A stretch of DNA of 5,090 nt from the NCBI GenBank assembly GCA_964371865.1, contig CAYJOR010000112.1, forward strand, positions 1 through 5,090. Direction: 5' to 3'. This document shows positions 1 to 5,090 of this stretch, in pieces (position 1 is the stretch's first letter; each line of letters starts with the position of its first letter). Made by a program: the position numbers and the translations under genes. Source of the stretch: CAYJAZ01 sp964371865 (GTDB taxonomy: Bacteria > Desulfobacterota > Desulfovibrionia > Desulfovibrionales > Desulfovibrionaceae). The notes beneath the pieces were generated by a model. The model saw only the letters and a program-made list of their open reading frames with translations, was not told where the DNA came from and searched no databases.

Positions 1-1113
1 TCAATGGAAGATGCGCGTGATTACTGCCTTATGGGTTGTGTTGAACCACAAAAATCCGGTCGTCTTTATCAATGGACATCAACAGCTTATACACAATGGC
101 CTATATGTATTGAACTTGTGTTAAATAATGGTGTACCACTTTGGTATGGCAAAAGAGTAACACCGGATCTAGGTCCTCTAAGCCAATACGATACTTTTGA
201 AAAATTCGATGCTGCTGTAAAAGAGCAAATTAAATATGTTACTAAGTGGACAAGTGTTGCAACTGTAATATCACAACGTGTTCATCGTGATTTAGCACCA
301 AAACCATTGATGTCAATCATGTATGAAGGTTGTATGGAAAAAGGTAAAGACGTTGCTGCCGGTGGCGCAATGTATAACTTTGGTCCTGGTGTTGTTTGGA
401 GCGGTCTTGCAACATATACTGACTCTATGGCAGCAATTAAATACCTTGTTTACGATCAAAAGAAATATACTTTAGAGCAAATGAATGCTGCTCTAAAAGC
501 TGACTTTGTGGGCTACGAGCAAATGCACGCAGACTGTTTGTCAGCACCTAAATTCGGTAATGATGAAGATTATGCTGACTATATTGCAGCCGATCTTGTA
601 AACTTTACCGAACACGAGCACCGCAAATTCAAAACTCTTTATTCAGTTTTATGCCACGGAACACTCTCTATTTCTAACAACACTCCTTTTGGTCAAATTC
701 TTGGAGCATCAGCGAGCGGACGCCGTGCATGGTTGCCTTTATCAGACGGTATCAGCCCATCACAAGGTTCTGACTATAAAGGACCTACTGCGATTGTAAA
801 ATCAATCTCAAAAATGGCAAACGACGCTATGAACCTTGGTATGGTTCACAACTATAAGATTCTTTCAGGGCTTTTAGATACTCCAGAAGGTGAAAACGGA
901 CTTATCTCACTTCTAAGAACAGCAAGTATTCTTGGTTGTGGCGAAATGCAATTCAACTACCTTACAAACGAAACTCTTATTAAAGCACAGGAAAATCCTG
1001 AAGAATATCGTGACTTGGTTGTTCGTGTTGCCGGTTACTCTGCTTTCTTTACTGAGCTTTGTAAAGACGTTCAAGATGAAATCATCAGCCGTACAATGCT
1101 TGATAAAATTTAG
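1..1113 (+). CDS. cutC: Choline trimethylamine-lyase (glycyl radical enzyme), 3' part; 5' end outside window
   Basis: CutC cleaves choline to trimethylamine and acetaldehyde by glycyl-radical chemistry inside a microcompartment. The frame is open from base 1 (TCA), so the ATG at base 4 is an internal Met, not the start. 370 residues are present. Counting from TCA, the active-site motif GCVEP has Cys13 (thiyl radical, bases 37-39) and Glu15 (general base). Thr26 and Tyr30 in QWTSTAYTQW match CutC choline-pocket residues. The glycyl radical motif RVAGYSAFF carries Gly345 (bases 1033-1035). The Cys-to-Gly distance of 332 equals Cys489 to Gly821 in D. alaskensis CutC as I recall it, and 25 residues follow the Gly, so this should be residues 477-846 of a type I enzyme. 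The N-terminal part, with the Asp and Tyr that also contact choline, is missing. A hairpin follows, then cutD. Other glycyl radical enzymes (glycerol or propanediol dehydratases) share the fold, but the pocket residues favour CutC. Confidence 0.96.
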   Translation, partial: SMEDARDYCLMGCVEPQKSGRLYQWTSTAYTQWPICIELVLNNGVPLWYGKRVTPDLGPLSQYDTFEKFDAAVKEQIKYVTKWTSVATVISQRVHRDLAPKPLMSIMYEGCMEKGKDVAAGGAMYNFGPGVVWSGLATYTDSMAAIKYLVYDQKKYTLEQMNAALKADFVGYEQMHADCLSAPKFGNDEDYADYIAADLVNFTEHEHRKFKTLYSVLCHGTLSISNNTPFGQILGASASGRRAWLPLSDGISPSQGSDYKGPTAIVKSISKMANDAMNLGMVHNYKILSGLLDTPEGENGLISLLRTASILGCGEMQFNYLTNETLIKAQENPEEYRDLVVRVAGYSAFFTELCKDVQDEIISRTMLDKI

Positions 1114-1130
1114 TTAGAGATTTTGATTTA

Positions 1131-1176
1131 CGAGAGAGGAAAACCGCGTTTTATAAAATAAGAGTTTTCCTCCTCG
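1131..1176 (+). terminator. Hairpin H1 between cutC and cutD (attenuator or processing stem)
   Basis: The arms CGAG-A-GAGGAAAAC (1131-1144) and GTTTTCCTC-CTCG (1164-1176) pair over 13 bp with one bulged A at 1135. Inside them lies the palindrome TTTTATAAAA (1149-1158), which can form a small upper stem. It begins 17 bases after the cutC stop. No T-run follows directly: the T6 at 1192-1197 is 15 bases further on. A complete intrinsic terminator is therefore doubtful. A partial terminator or an RNA-stabilising 3' stem that keeps CutD below CutC fits better, but this is inference. It resembles the hairpins at 4469-4517 and 5017-5070. Confidence 0.6.
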
Positions 1177-1211
1177 AAGCAAATTCTAAAATTTTTTGAT
1201 ATAAGATATAT

Positions 1212-1216
1212 AAGGA
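1212..1216 (+). promoter_or_regulatory. Ribosome binding site deciding the GTG start of cutD
   Basis: AAGGA lies 7 bases before the GTG at 1224. The protein from that GTG begins MIERQILTFNVQKYN, which aligns with the usual activase N-terminus before the YDGPGIRT motif. The next in-frame Met (residue 16) would cut into that motif, so GTG is the start. Confidence 0.75.
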
Positions 1217-1223
1217 AACTACC

Positions 1224-2153
1224 GTGATTGAAAGACAAATACTTACCTTCAACGTCCAAAAATACAACATGTATGATGGACCGGGAATTAGAACTATTGT
1301 GTTCTTTAAGGGTTGCCCACTACGTTGTAAATGGTGCTCTAACCCTGAGAGTCAACTGCGTAGATTCGATATCTTATTCAAAAGAGATAATTGTATAGAC
1401 TGCGGTGTTTGTGTAGATGTATGCCCTGTAGGTATTCATAAAGTTGAAAATGGAAAACACATTGTTGATAGATCTATAGAGTGTGTTGGCTGTCGTAAAT
1501 GTGAAAGTGCCTGTCCAGTAAATGCACTCGCAATCGTAGGTGAAAACAAAACAATTTCAGAAATTGTTTCAATAGTTGAAGAAGATAGACCTTTCTATGA
1601 AACATCAGGTGGTGGCGCTACTCTTGGCGGTGGTGAAGCACTTATGCAACATGAAGGCGCACTCAATCTTCTTACAGCTTTAAAGCAAGAATATTTCCAT
1701 ACAGCTATCGAAACTTGTGGCTACACAAAACTAGAAAAACTAAAGGAAATAGCTCCGAATGTTGATTTATTTCTCTTTGATATCAAACAAATGAATAATG
1801 AGAAACACTACGAGCTTACCGGCGTAAGAAACGATATGATTCTTAAAAATCTACAGTTCTTACTCGAAAATAGATATAATGTACGTCTACGCCTTCCAAC
1901 CTTAAAAGGTTTGAACGATGATGACGAAAACATTTTATCACTTGTAAAATTCTTAGAACCATATAAAGAATTAAAAAACTTTAAAGGTGTAGATATACTT
2001 CCTTATCATAAAATGGGGGTACAAAAATACGCTCAACTTGATAAAGAATATGATATGCCAAACGACAATTATTCAATATCCTCAGAGGACATTGAAAGGA
2101 TTGAAAATCACTTCAAAGCAAATGCCATTGAAGTAGCAACAATCTTGCACTAA
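1224..2153 (+). CDS. cutD: Choline TMA-lyase activating enzyme (radical SAM glycyl radical activase)
   Basis: CutD abstracts hydrogen from the CutC glycine using a 5'-deoxyadenosyl radical. The 309 residues are of normal length for the family. After YDGPGIRT comes the radical-SAM motif C-x3-C-x2-C (Cys31, 35, 38). An inserted ferredoxin-like domain follows with two C-x2-C-x2-C-x3-CP motifs (Cys57/60/63/67 and Cys87/90/93/97), giving three [4Fe-4S] clusters in all. The SAM-contact motif SGGGATLGGGEAL spans residues 128-140, with Gly136-Gly137-Glu138. Family motifs DIK (186-188), His195, TG (199-200) and Asn203 follow, and LPYHKMG lies near the C-terminus. The GTG start has AAGGA 7 bases upstream. 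The gene sits 110 bases after cutC with hairpin H1 between, and 25 bases before the next gene, which fits one transcript. Activases of other glycyl radical enzymes look similar; assignment to CutC rests on adjacency and on the GRM setting. Confidence 0.95.
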   Translation: MIERQILTFNVQKYNMYDGPGIRTIVFFKGCPLRCKWCSNPESQLRRFDILFKRDNCIDCGVCVDVCPVGIHKVENGKHIVDRSIECVGCRKCESACPVNALAIVGENKTISEIVSIVEEDRPFYETSGGGATLGGGEALMQHEGALNLLTALKQEYFHTAIETCGYTKLEKLKEIAPNVDLFLFDIKQMNNEKHYELTGVRNDMILKNLQFLLENRYNVRLRLPTLKGLNDDDENILSLVKFLEPYKELKNFKGVDILPYHKMGVQKYAQLDKEYDMPNDNYSISSEDIERIENHFKANAIEVATILH

Positions 2154-2178
2154 GCTTGCTGTAATATCGGAGTTTACA

Positions 2179-2877
2179 ATGATAGCACTCGGACTTATAG
2201 AAACACAAGGGTATGTAGCCGCTATAGCTGCTACCGATGCCATGCTAAAAGCAGCAAATGTATACGTGATTGAACGCTCTATGGCTGGCTGCGGATTGGT
2301 TACAATCAGCATAGCAAGCAAAGACGTTAGCAGCGTGCAAGCAGCTGTTGAAGCCGGCGCAATGCAAGTGTTGACCATGGGTGGAACTCTAATTTCTAAG
2401 CATGTAATAGCTCGACCATACGAAGAATTACAAAATGTTATCAACCTCACACAAGAAGCAGCGCAAGCAGCTCCTGTAGAAAACAATGACCTTTGTAACT
2501 GTGGCGTAAAAACTGTGAGTGTTTCTCCCCTTACAATAAAACCTATTGAAAAAGCAGAAGAAACAATCGTTCTTGAAGTTATTGAAGAAAAGATTGAAAC
2601 TAAAAGCGAAAAAATAGAAGTTATTGAAGTTACCGAAGCAGTTGAAGCTATTGAACCTTCTAAAGAAGAAACTGTTACTGAAGAATTACAAAACCTGAAT
2701 TCAAATGAAATCGACACAAAAGAAATAAAATATTCACTCTCTCAACTAAGAAGTATGACCCTCGGTAAACTTCGTGAGTTAGCTCGCAGTATTGAAAACT
2801 TCCCAATGTCGAAAGATATAATTGCAAAAGCTAATAAGAATTCTCTTATTGCTGCAATTAACAAATTTTACTCATAA
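2179..2877 (+). CDS. BMC-H shell protein with pore cysteine and long C-terminal extension
   Basis: This 232-residue protein carries one BMC domain at residues about 1-90, from ALGLIETQGYVAAIAATDAM to KHVIARPYEE, and should form a hexameric shell tile. Ordinary BMC-H proteins have about 90-100 residues. The pore loop reads AGCGL, with Cys38 (bases 2290-2292) where canonical tiles have Ser in GSG. After the domain come an Ala/Gln stretch, a Cys-x-Cys pair (Cys106, Cys108), an acidic Glu/Ile/Val-rich low-complexity linker (about 124-182), and a helical tail (about 184-232) with the spacing LSQLRSMTLGKLRELAR...KNSLIAAI, which resembles Rho N-terminal/SAP-like modules. GGAG (2169-2172) lies 6 bases before the ATG. 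The start is fixed by the BMC domain beginning at residue 2. The shell role is firm. Fe-S binding at the pore (known for PduT and GrpU) and any nucleic-acid or cargo binding by the tail are inference. EutK and PduK are other BMC-H proteins with C-terminal extensions. Confidence 0.92.
   Translation: MIALGLIETQGYVAAIAATDAMLKAANVYVIERSMAGCGLVTISIASKDVSSVQAAVEAGAMQVLTMGGTLISKHVIARPYEELQNVINLTQEAAQAAPVENNDLCNCGVKTVSVSPLTIKPIEKAEETIVLEVIEEKIETKSEKIEVIEVTEAVEAIEPSKEETVTEELQNLNSNEIDTKEIKYSLSQLRSMTLGKLRELARSIENFPMSKDIIAKANKNSLIAAINKFYS
2575..2629 (+). repeat. Short direct repeat in the acidic linker of the long BMC-H gene
   Basis: GAAGTTATTGAAG occurs at 2575-2587 and again at 2617-2629, 42 bases apart and in the same reading frame. 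Related GAAGTTACCGAAG and GAAGCTATTGAAC copies follow. It encodes the repeating Glu-Val-Ile-Glu pattern of the linker and probably reflects slippage-type expansion of a low-complexity spacer. Confidence 0.55.
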
Positions 2878-2914
2878 AAATATTTACACATAATCACTTA
2901 CAAGGAGATTATAA

Positions 2915-4447
2915 ATGATAGATAAGGATTTATTGTCTATTCAAGAAACAAGAGCTCTAGTACGCGCTGCTCGTGCTGCTCAAGCGGACTACGCATATAC
3001 TTCACAAGAAAAAGTAGATGCACTAGTTTCTGCTATTGCATCAGCAATTTCATACAATGCGGAAATGCTTGCTCAAATGGCTGTTGAAGAAACCGGTTAC
3101 GGTAAAGTACAAGATAAGAAACTCAAAAACTTACTTGCAAGTGAAAAACTATTTTCAGCAATCAAAGATATGAAAACCGTTGGTATCCTCAGCGAAGATC
3201 ATATCAATAAAGTAACAGAAGTTGCTGTTCCAGTTGGTGTTATTGCGGGCATTATCCCATCAACCAACCCAACTTCAACAACAGCTTATAAATCTATCAT
3301 TTCATTGAAAGCAGGAAATGCTATTGTTTTCACTCCTCACCCGAGTGCGAAAAAATGTATTGCTAAAACTGTTGAAATCATTCAAGACGTTCTTCGTCAA
3401 CAAGGTTTCTGCCCAGACTTAGTAAGCTGCATCAATGTTCCTACCATCGAAGGTAGCCACGAACTTATGAAAATTGTTGACCTTATCCTTGCAACCGGTG
3501 GTCCGGGCATGGTTAAAGCAGCATACAGTTCAGGTACGCCTGCTCTTGGTGTTGGTGCCGGCAACGTTCCAGCTTATATCGAACGTTCTGCTAACATAGA
3601 AGATGCTGTTCGCAAAATCTTTGAAAGTAAAACATTTGATAACGGAACAATCTGTGCATCTGAACAATCAATTATCGTTGATGCTGTAATTGCAAATCAA
3701 GTAAGAAATGCAGTTATCCAAAACGGTGGTTACTTCCTTGAAGGTGAAAAACTTGAAAAAGTAAAACGCATCATGGAAAGAGCTGACGGTAGCATGAACC
3801 CGAAAATTGTTGGTCGTGACGCTCTTACAATTGCTAAAATTGCCGGAATTGACGTTCCTGCTAATACACGCATTCTTCTTTCTGATGAAAAAGGTGTTGG
3901 ACACAGCTACCCATTCTCAAAAGAAAAACTTACAGCTCTCCTTGGTTTCTATGTAGTTGAAGATTGGCAAGAAGCTTGTCAACTTTGTATTTCACTTTTA
4001 GAAAACTGCGGTATTGGTCATACACTTGCTATGCACTCAAACAACAAAGCAGTTATCCGTGAATTTGGTTTACGCAAACCTGTTTCTCGTCTAATGGTAA
4101 ATACTCCATCAACTCAAGGCGCTGTTGGCTTCACAACTTCCCTCTTCCCATCATTCACCCTTGGTTGTGGTAGCGTTGGCGGAAGTGCTACATCTGATAA
4201 CGTAACTCCTATGCACCTTCTCAATATCCGCAGAGTTGCTTACGACTTAAATGACAACACATATTCAGCTCCAATGCCAGCTGATGCAAGTTCATACTCT
4301 TATGCTCCATCAGCATGTGCTAGCGGAACATGCTCTTGCTGTTCAAAAACTAATTCAAGTTATCCTAACAACAGTTCAAGCAACAATAACATTGACGTGA
4401 ACGCTATCACAGACATGATTATTGCTGAACTTAAAAAAGTATTATAG
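2915..4447 (+). CDS. CoA-acylating acetaldehyde dehydrogenase (EutE/PduP family) with C-terminal encapsulation-type peptide
   Basis: The enzyme converts acetaldehyde, CoA and NAD+ to acetyl-CoA and NADH, removing the toxic CutC product inside the shell. The 510 residues start with SIQETRALVRAARAAQ, as in microcompartment dehydrogenases. The cofactor region has GVIAGIIPSTNPTSTT (about 108-123) and ATGGPGMVKAAYSSG (about 193-207). GVGAGNVPAYIE follows at about 212-223. The catalytic Cys247 lies in GTICASEQS (codon 3653-3655). After the catalytic body, at about residue 450, comes a tail: a Cys cluster (Cys468, 473, 475, 476), a Ser/Asn-rich linker (477-492) and a predicted amphipathic helix DVNAITDMIIAELKKVL (494-510), typical of encapsulation peptides that bind shell proteins. 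AAGGAG (2902-2907) lies 7 bases before the ATG, and the gap to the preceding BMC-H gene is 37 bases. In the cut pathway this role is sometimes named CutF; I left the symbol empty because names vary between GRM types. Confidence 0.95.
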   Translation: MIDKDLLSIQETRALVRAARAAQADYAYTSQEKVDALVSAIASAISYNAEMLAQMAVEETGYGKVQDKKLKNLLASEKLFSAIKDMKTVGILSEDHINKVTEVAVPVGVIAGIIPSTNPTSTTAYKSIISLKAGNAIVFTPHPSAKKCIAKTVEIIQDVLRQQGFCPDLVSCINVPTIEGSHELMKIVDLILATGGPGMVKAAYSSGTPALGVGAGNVPAYIERSANIEDAVRKIFESKTFDNGTICASEQSIIVDAVIANQVRNAVIQNGGYFLEGEKLEKVKRIMERADGSMNPKIVGRDALTIAKIAGIDVPANTRILLSDEKGVGHSYPFSKEKLTALLGFYVVEDWQEACQLCISLLENCGIGHTLAMHSNNKAVIREFGLRKPVSRLMVNTPSTQGAVGFTTSLFPSFTLGCGSVGGSATSDNVTPMHLLNIRRVAYDLNDNTYSAPMPADASSYSYAPSACASGTCSCCSKTNSSYPNNSSSNNNIDVNAITDMIIAELKKVL

Positions 4448-4468
4448 TTTTAATGGAAGTTGATTTTT

Positions 4469-4517
4469 CGAGAGAAGGAAACCACATTTTTTTGAAAAAA
4501 ATGAGTTTTCCCCCTCG
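4469..4517 (+). terminator. Hairpin H2 after the aldehyde dehydrogenase gene (likely terminator)
   Basis: An inner stem CATTTTTTT / AAAAAAATG (4485-4493 with 4495-4503) and outer pairing of GGAAA with TTTCC, and of CGAG or AGAG with CTCG, form a long imperfect hairpin starting 21 bases after the stop. No T-run follows the right arm. A C/T-rich tract lies at 4535-4550. The next gene is 200 bases away and has its own promoter candidate, so termination or attenuation here is reasonable. It is related to H1 and H3. Confidence 0.65.
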
Positions 4518-4534
4518 CGAGCGTGGGACAAGTT

Positions 4535-4550
4535 CCCTCCCCCTTCCTTT
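4535..4550 (+). repeat. C/T-rich tail downstream of H2, copy 1
   Basis: CCCTCCCCCTTCCTTT resembles the tract at 5074-5090 (CCCTCACCCTTTCCTTA) downstream of H3. No comparable tract follows H1. It may be part of the same terminator element, or a C-rich, G-poor unstructured RNA stretch. Its function is unknown. Confidence 0.4.
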
Positions 4551-4628
4551 AAAAACAATTGTTAGTTTTTCAAAAAGTTAGGAAATGAGCTATGCCTTAC
4601 TATAGAGTTATTTTCAATCAGTTTGTGT

Positions 4629-4637
4629 TGTTATAAT
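4629..4637 (+). promoter_or_regulatory. Extended -10 promoter candidate for the short BMC-H gene
   Basis: TGTTATAAT matches the extended -10 pattern TGnTATAAT exactly (TATAAT at 4632-4637). The best -35-like hexamer, TTTTCA (4611-4616), is weak and only 15 bases upstream, which an extended -10 can tolerate. Transcription would start near 4644 and give a leader of about 75 bases. The stretch 4448-4719 is the only long gene-free region here and lies after a likely terminator, which supports a separate promoter. Confidence 0.5.
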
Positions 4638-4653
4638 TCTAATATGTATACAC

Positions 4654-4667
4654 GAGGAATTTTCCTC
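4654..4667 (+). promoter_or_regulatory. Short dyad in the leader of the short BMC-H gene
   Basis: GAGGAA-TT-TTCCTC is an inverted repeat with 6-bp arms just downstream of the promoter candidate. It could be an operator half-site pair or a small leader hairpin. Nothing else identifies a binding protein. Confidence 0.3.
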
Positions 4668-4680
4668 ATAAAATATTATT

Positions 4681-4696
4681 GTTGATAATTATCAAC
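4681..4696 (+). promoter_or_regulatory. Perfect 16-bp palindrome containing an FNR/CRP-family-like box
   Basis: GTTGATAATTATCAAC equals its own reverse complement. The inner 14 bases fit TTGAT-N4-ATCAA, the FNR consensus, and the core also recalls Fur-type GATAAT half-sites. It lies 23 bases before the ATG and downstream of the -10 candidate at 4632. A bound protein would therefore most likely block rather than activate transcription. As RNA it could form a 6-bp stem just ahead of the ribosome site. The palindrome is seen directly; the regulator is inference. Confidence 0.45.
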
Positions 4697-4719
4697 CCAG
4701 AATCTCAAGGAGAAACAAA

Positions 4720-5001
4720 ATGAAAATTTCAGACGCACTCGGAATGGTAGAAACAAAAGGTTTAATCGGCGCAATCGAAGCAGCAGACGCAATGGTAAAA
4801 GCTGCAAACGTTACCCTTATCGGTAGAGAACAAGTAGGTAGCGGTCTTGTTACCGTTCTTGTACGTGGTGATGTTGGCGCTGTAAAAGCTGCTACCGATG
4901 CAGGTGCTGCAGCAGCTCAAAAAGTTGGCGAAGTTGTAAGCGTTCACGTTATCCCTCGCCCACACTCAGAAGTTGAAATGATTATCCCTAATAAAGGATA
5001 A
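4720..5001 (+). CDS. BMC-H shell protein, canonical short form (PduA/EutM-like)
   Basis: This 93-residue single BMC domain runs from DALGMVETKGLIGAIEAADA to VSVHVIPRPHSEVE and is of the usual length. It would form the main flat hexameric tile of the shell. The pore motif is the standard GSG (Ser41), so the pore should pass small polar substrates such as choline, unlike the Cys pore of the longer paralogue at 2179-2877. The Lys27 and HVIPRPH edge motifs of hexamer-to-hexamer packing are present. AAGGAG (4707-4712) lies 7 bases before the ATG. The gene is set apart from the upstream genes by H2 and a leader with its own promoter candidate, and is followed 15 bases later by hairpin H3. That layout would suit high, separately tuned expression of an abundant shell subunit (inference). 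Confidence 0.95.
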   Translation: MKISDALGMVETKGLIGAIEAADAMVKAANVTLIGREQVGSGLVTVLVRGDVGAVKAATDAGAAAAQKVGEVVSVHVIPRPHSEVEMIIPNKG

Positions 5002-5016
5002 TTTAGATTTTGTTCG

Positions 5017-5070
5017 CTGGTGGAAAGGGAATACCACACTTTGAAAAGTGAGGTTTTCCCTCTCCACCAG
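5017..5070 (+). terminator. Hairpin H3 after the short BMC-H gene (likely terminator)
   Basis: This is a symmetric 26+2+26 inverted repeat. 23 of 26 positions pair, with three single mismatches (A/C, T/T, A/A). The outer stem is CTGGTGGA / TCCACCAG and the inner stem CACTTT / AAAGTG closes a GA (or TGAA) loop. It begins 15 bases after the stop codon. A C/T-rich tract follows instead of a pure T-run. It is the strongest of the three related hairpins in the window. Confidence 0.75.
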
Positions 5071-5073
5071 ACC

Positions 5074-5090
5074 CCCTCACCCTTTCCTTA
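5074..5090 (+). repeat. C/T-rich tail downstream of H3, copy 2 (runs to window end)
   Basis: CCCTCACCCTTTCCTTA follows H3 after 3 bases and resembles 4535-4550 after H2. It may continue beyond the window. Confidence 0.4.

Noticed and set aside
932..1117. Plus-strand frame of 61 codons inside the 3' end of cutC
   Set aside because: It overlaps conserved cutC coding sequence, including the glycyl radical motif, in another frame. The composition is that of a shadow frame and no ribosome site stands out.
1131..1176. H1 as evidence of a mobile element or CRISPR repeat
   Set aside because: The three hairpins diverge in sequence, have no spacers, no target duplications and no transposase, so intergenic RNA structure is the simpler reading.
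1191..1210. Possible promoter (TATAAG-like) just upstream of cutD
   Set aside because: The region is simply AT-rich, no -35 element sits at a sensible distance, and cutC-cutD cotranscription explains expression.
2082..2717. Open frame of 211 codons on the minus strand over the end of cutD and the long BMC-H gene
   Set aside because: It lies antisense to two well-supported genes. Its Ser/Thr/Ile-rich product reflects the complement of the Glu/Ala-rich BMC-H linker and resembles no family I recognise.
3668..3904. Minus-strand frame of 78 codons within the aldehyde dehydrogenase gene
   Set aside because: It is antisense to conserved dehydrogenase sequence and shows no recognisable domain.
4554..4563. 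AACAATTGTT palindrome after H2
   Set aside because: At 10 bp in an AT-rich spacer it is likely to occur by chance, and it has no partner or promoter relation.
4762..4965. Minus-strand frame of 67 codons within the short BMC-H gene
   Set aside because: It is antisense to a canonical BMC-H domain. Its Cys-rich product arises from the complement of Ala/Gly codons.

Overview
This window looks like part of a choline-degrading, glycyl-radical-enzyme bacterial microcompartment (GRM) locus. All genes are on the + strand. The order is: the 3' part of cutC (choline trimethylamine-lyase, 1-1113), cutD (its radical-SAM activase, 1224-2153), a long BMC-H shell protein with a C-terminal extension (2179-2877), a CoA-acylating acetaldehyde dehydrogenase with a C-terminal encapsulation-type helix (2915-4447), and a short canonical BMC-H shell protein (4720-5001). 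No tRNA, rRNA, mobile element or CRISPR array was seen. The genes are AT-rich and closely packed.

How the genes work together: CutD installs the glycyl radical on CutC. CutC cleaves choline to trimethylamine and acetaldehyde inside the shell. The dehydrogenase turns acetaldehyde, CoA and NAD+ into acetyl-CoA and NADH. The two BMC-H proteins would form hexameric shell tiles. The alcohol dehydrogenase, phosphotransacylase, BMC vertex protein and further shell proteins expected of a complete GRM are not here and would lie outside the window.

Regulatory layout: three related imperfect hairpins follow cutC (1131-1176), the dehydrogenase gene (4469-4517) and the short BMC-H gene (5017-5070). None lies between cutD, the long BMC-H gene and the dehydrogenase gene, which are 25 and 37 bases apart. 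This suggests segments [..cutC] / [cutD - long BMC-H - dehydrogenase] / [short BMC-H]. The last segment has its own leader, with an extended -10 promoter candidate and a perfect 16-bp palindrome that contains the FNR-type TTGAT-N4-ATCAA pattern.

Organism: an anaerobe using choline. The distances from catalytic Cys to radical Gly to C-terminus fit the short (type I) CutC of Desulfovibrio alaskensis as I remember its numbering. A low-GC Desulfovibrionaceae member is my best guess, but the sequence alone does not prove it.

The least ordinary points are the pore cysteine plus Rho-N/SAP-like tail of the long BMC-H protein, the Cys-cluster linker before the dehydrogenase's encapsulation helix, the hairpin family, and the palindromic leader of the short BMC-H gene.
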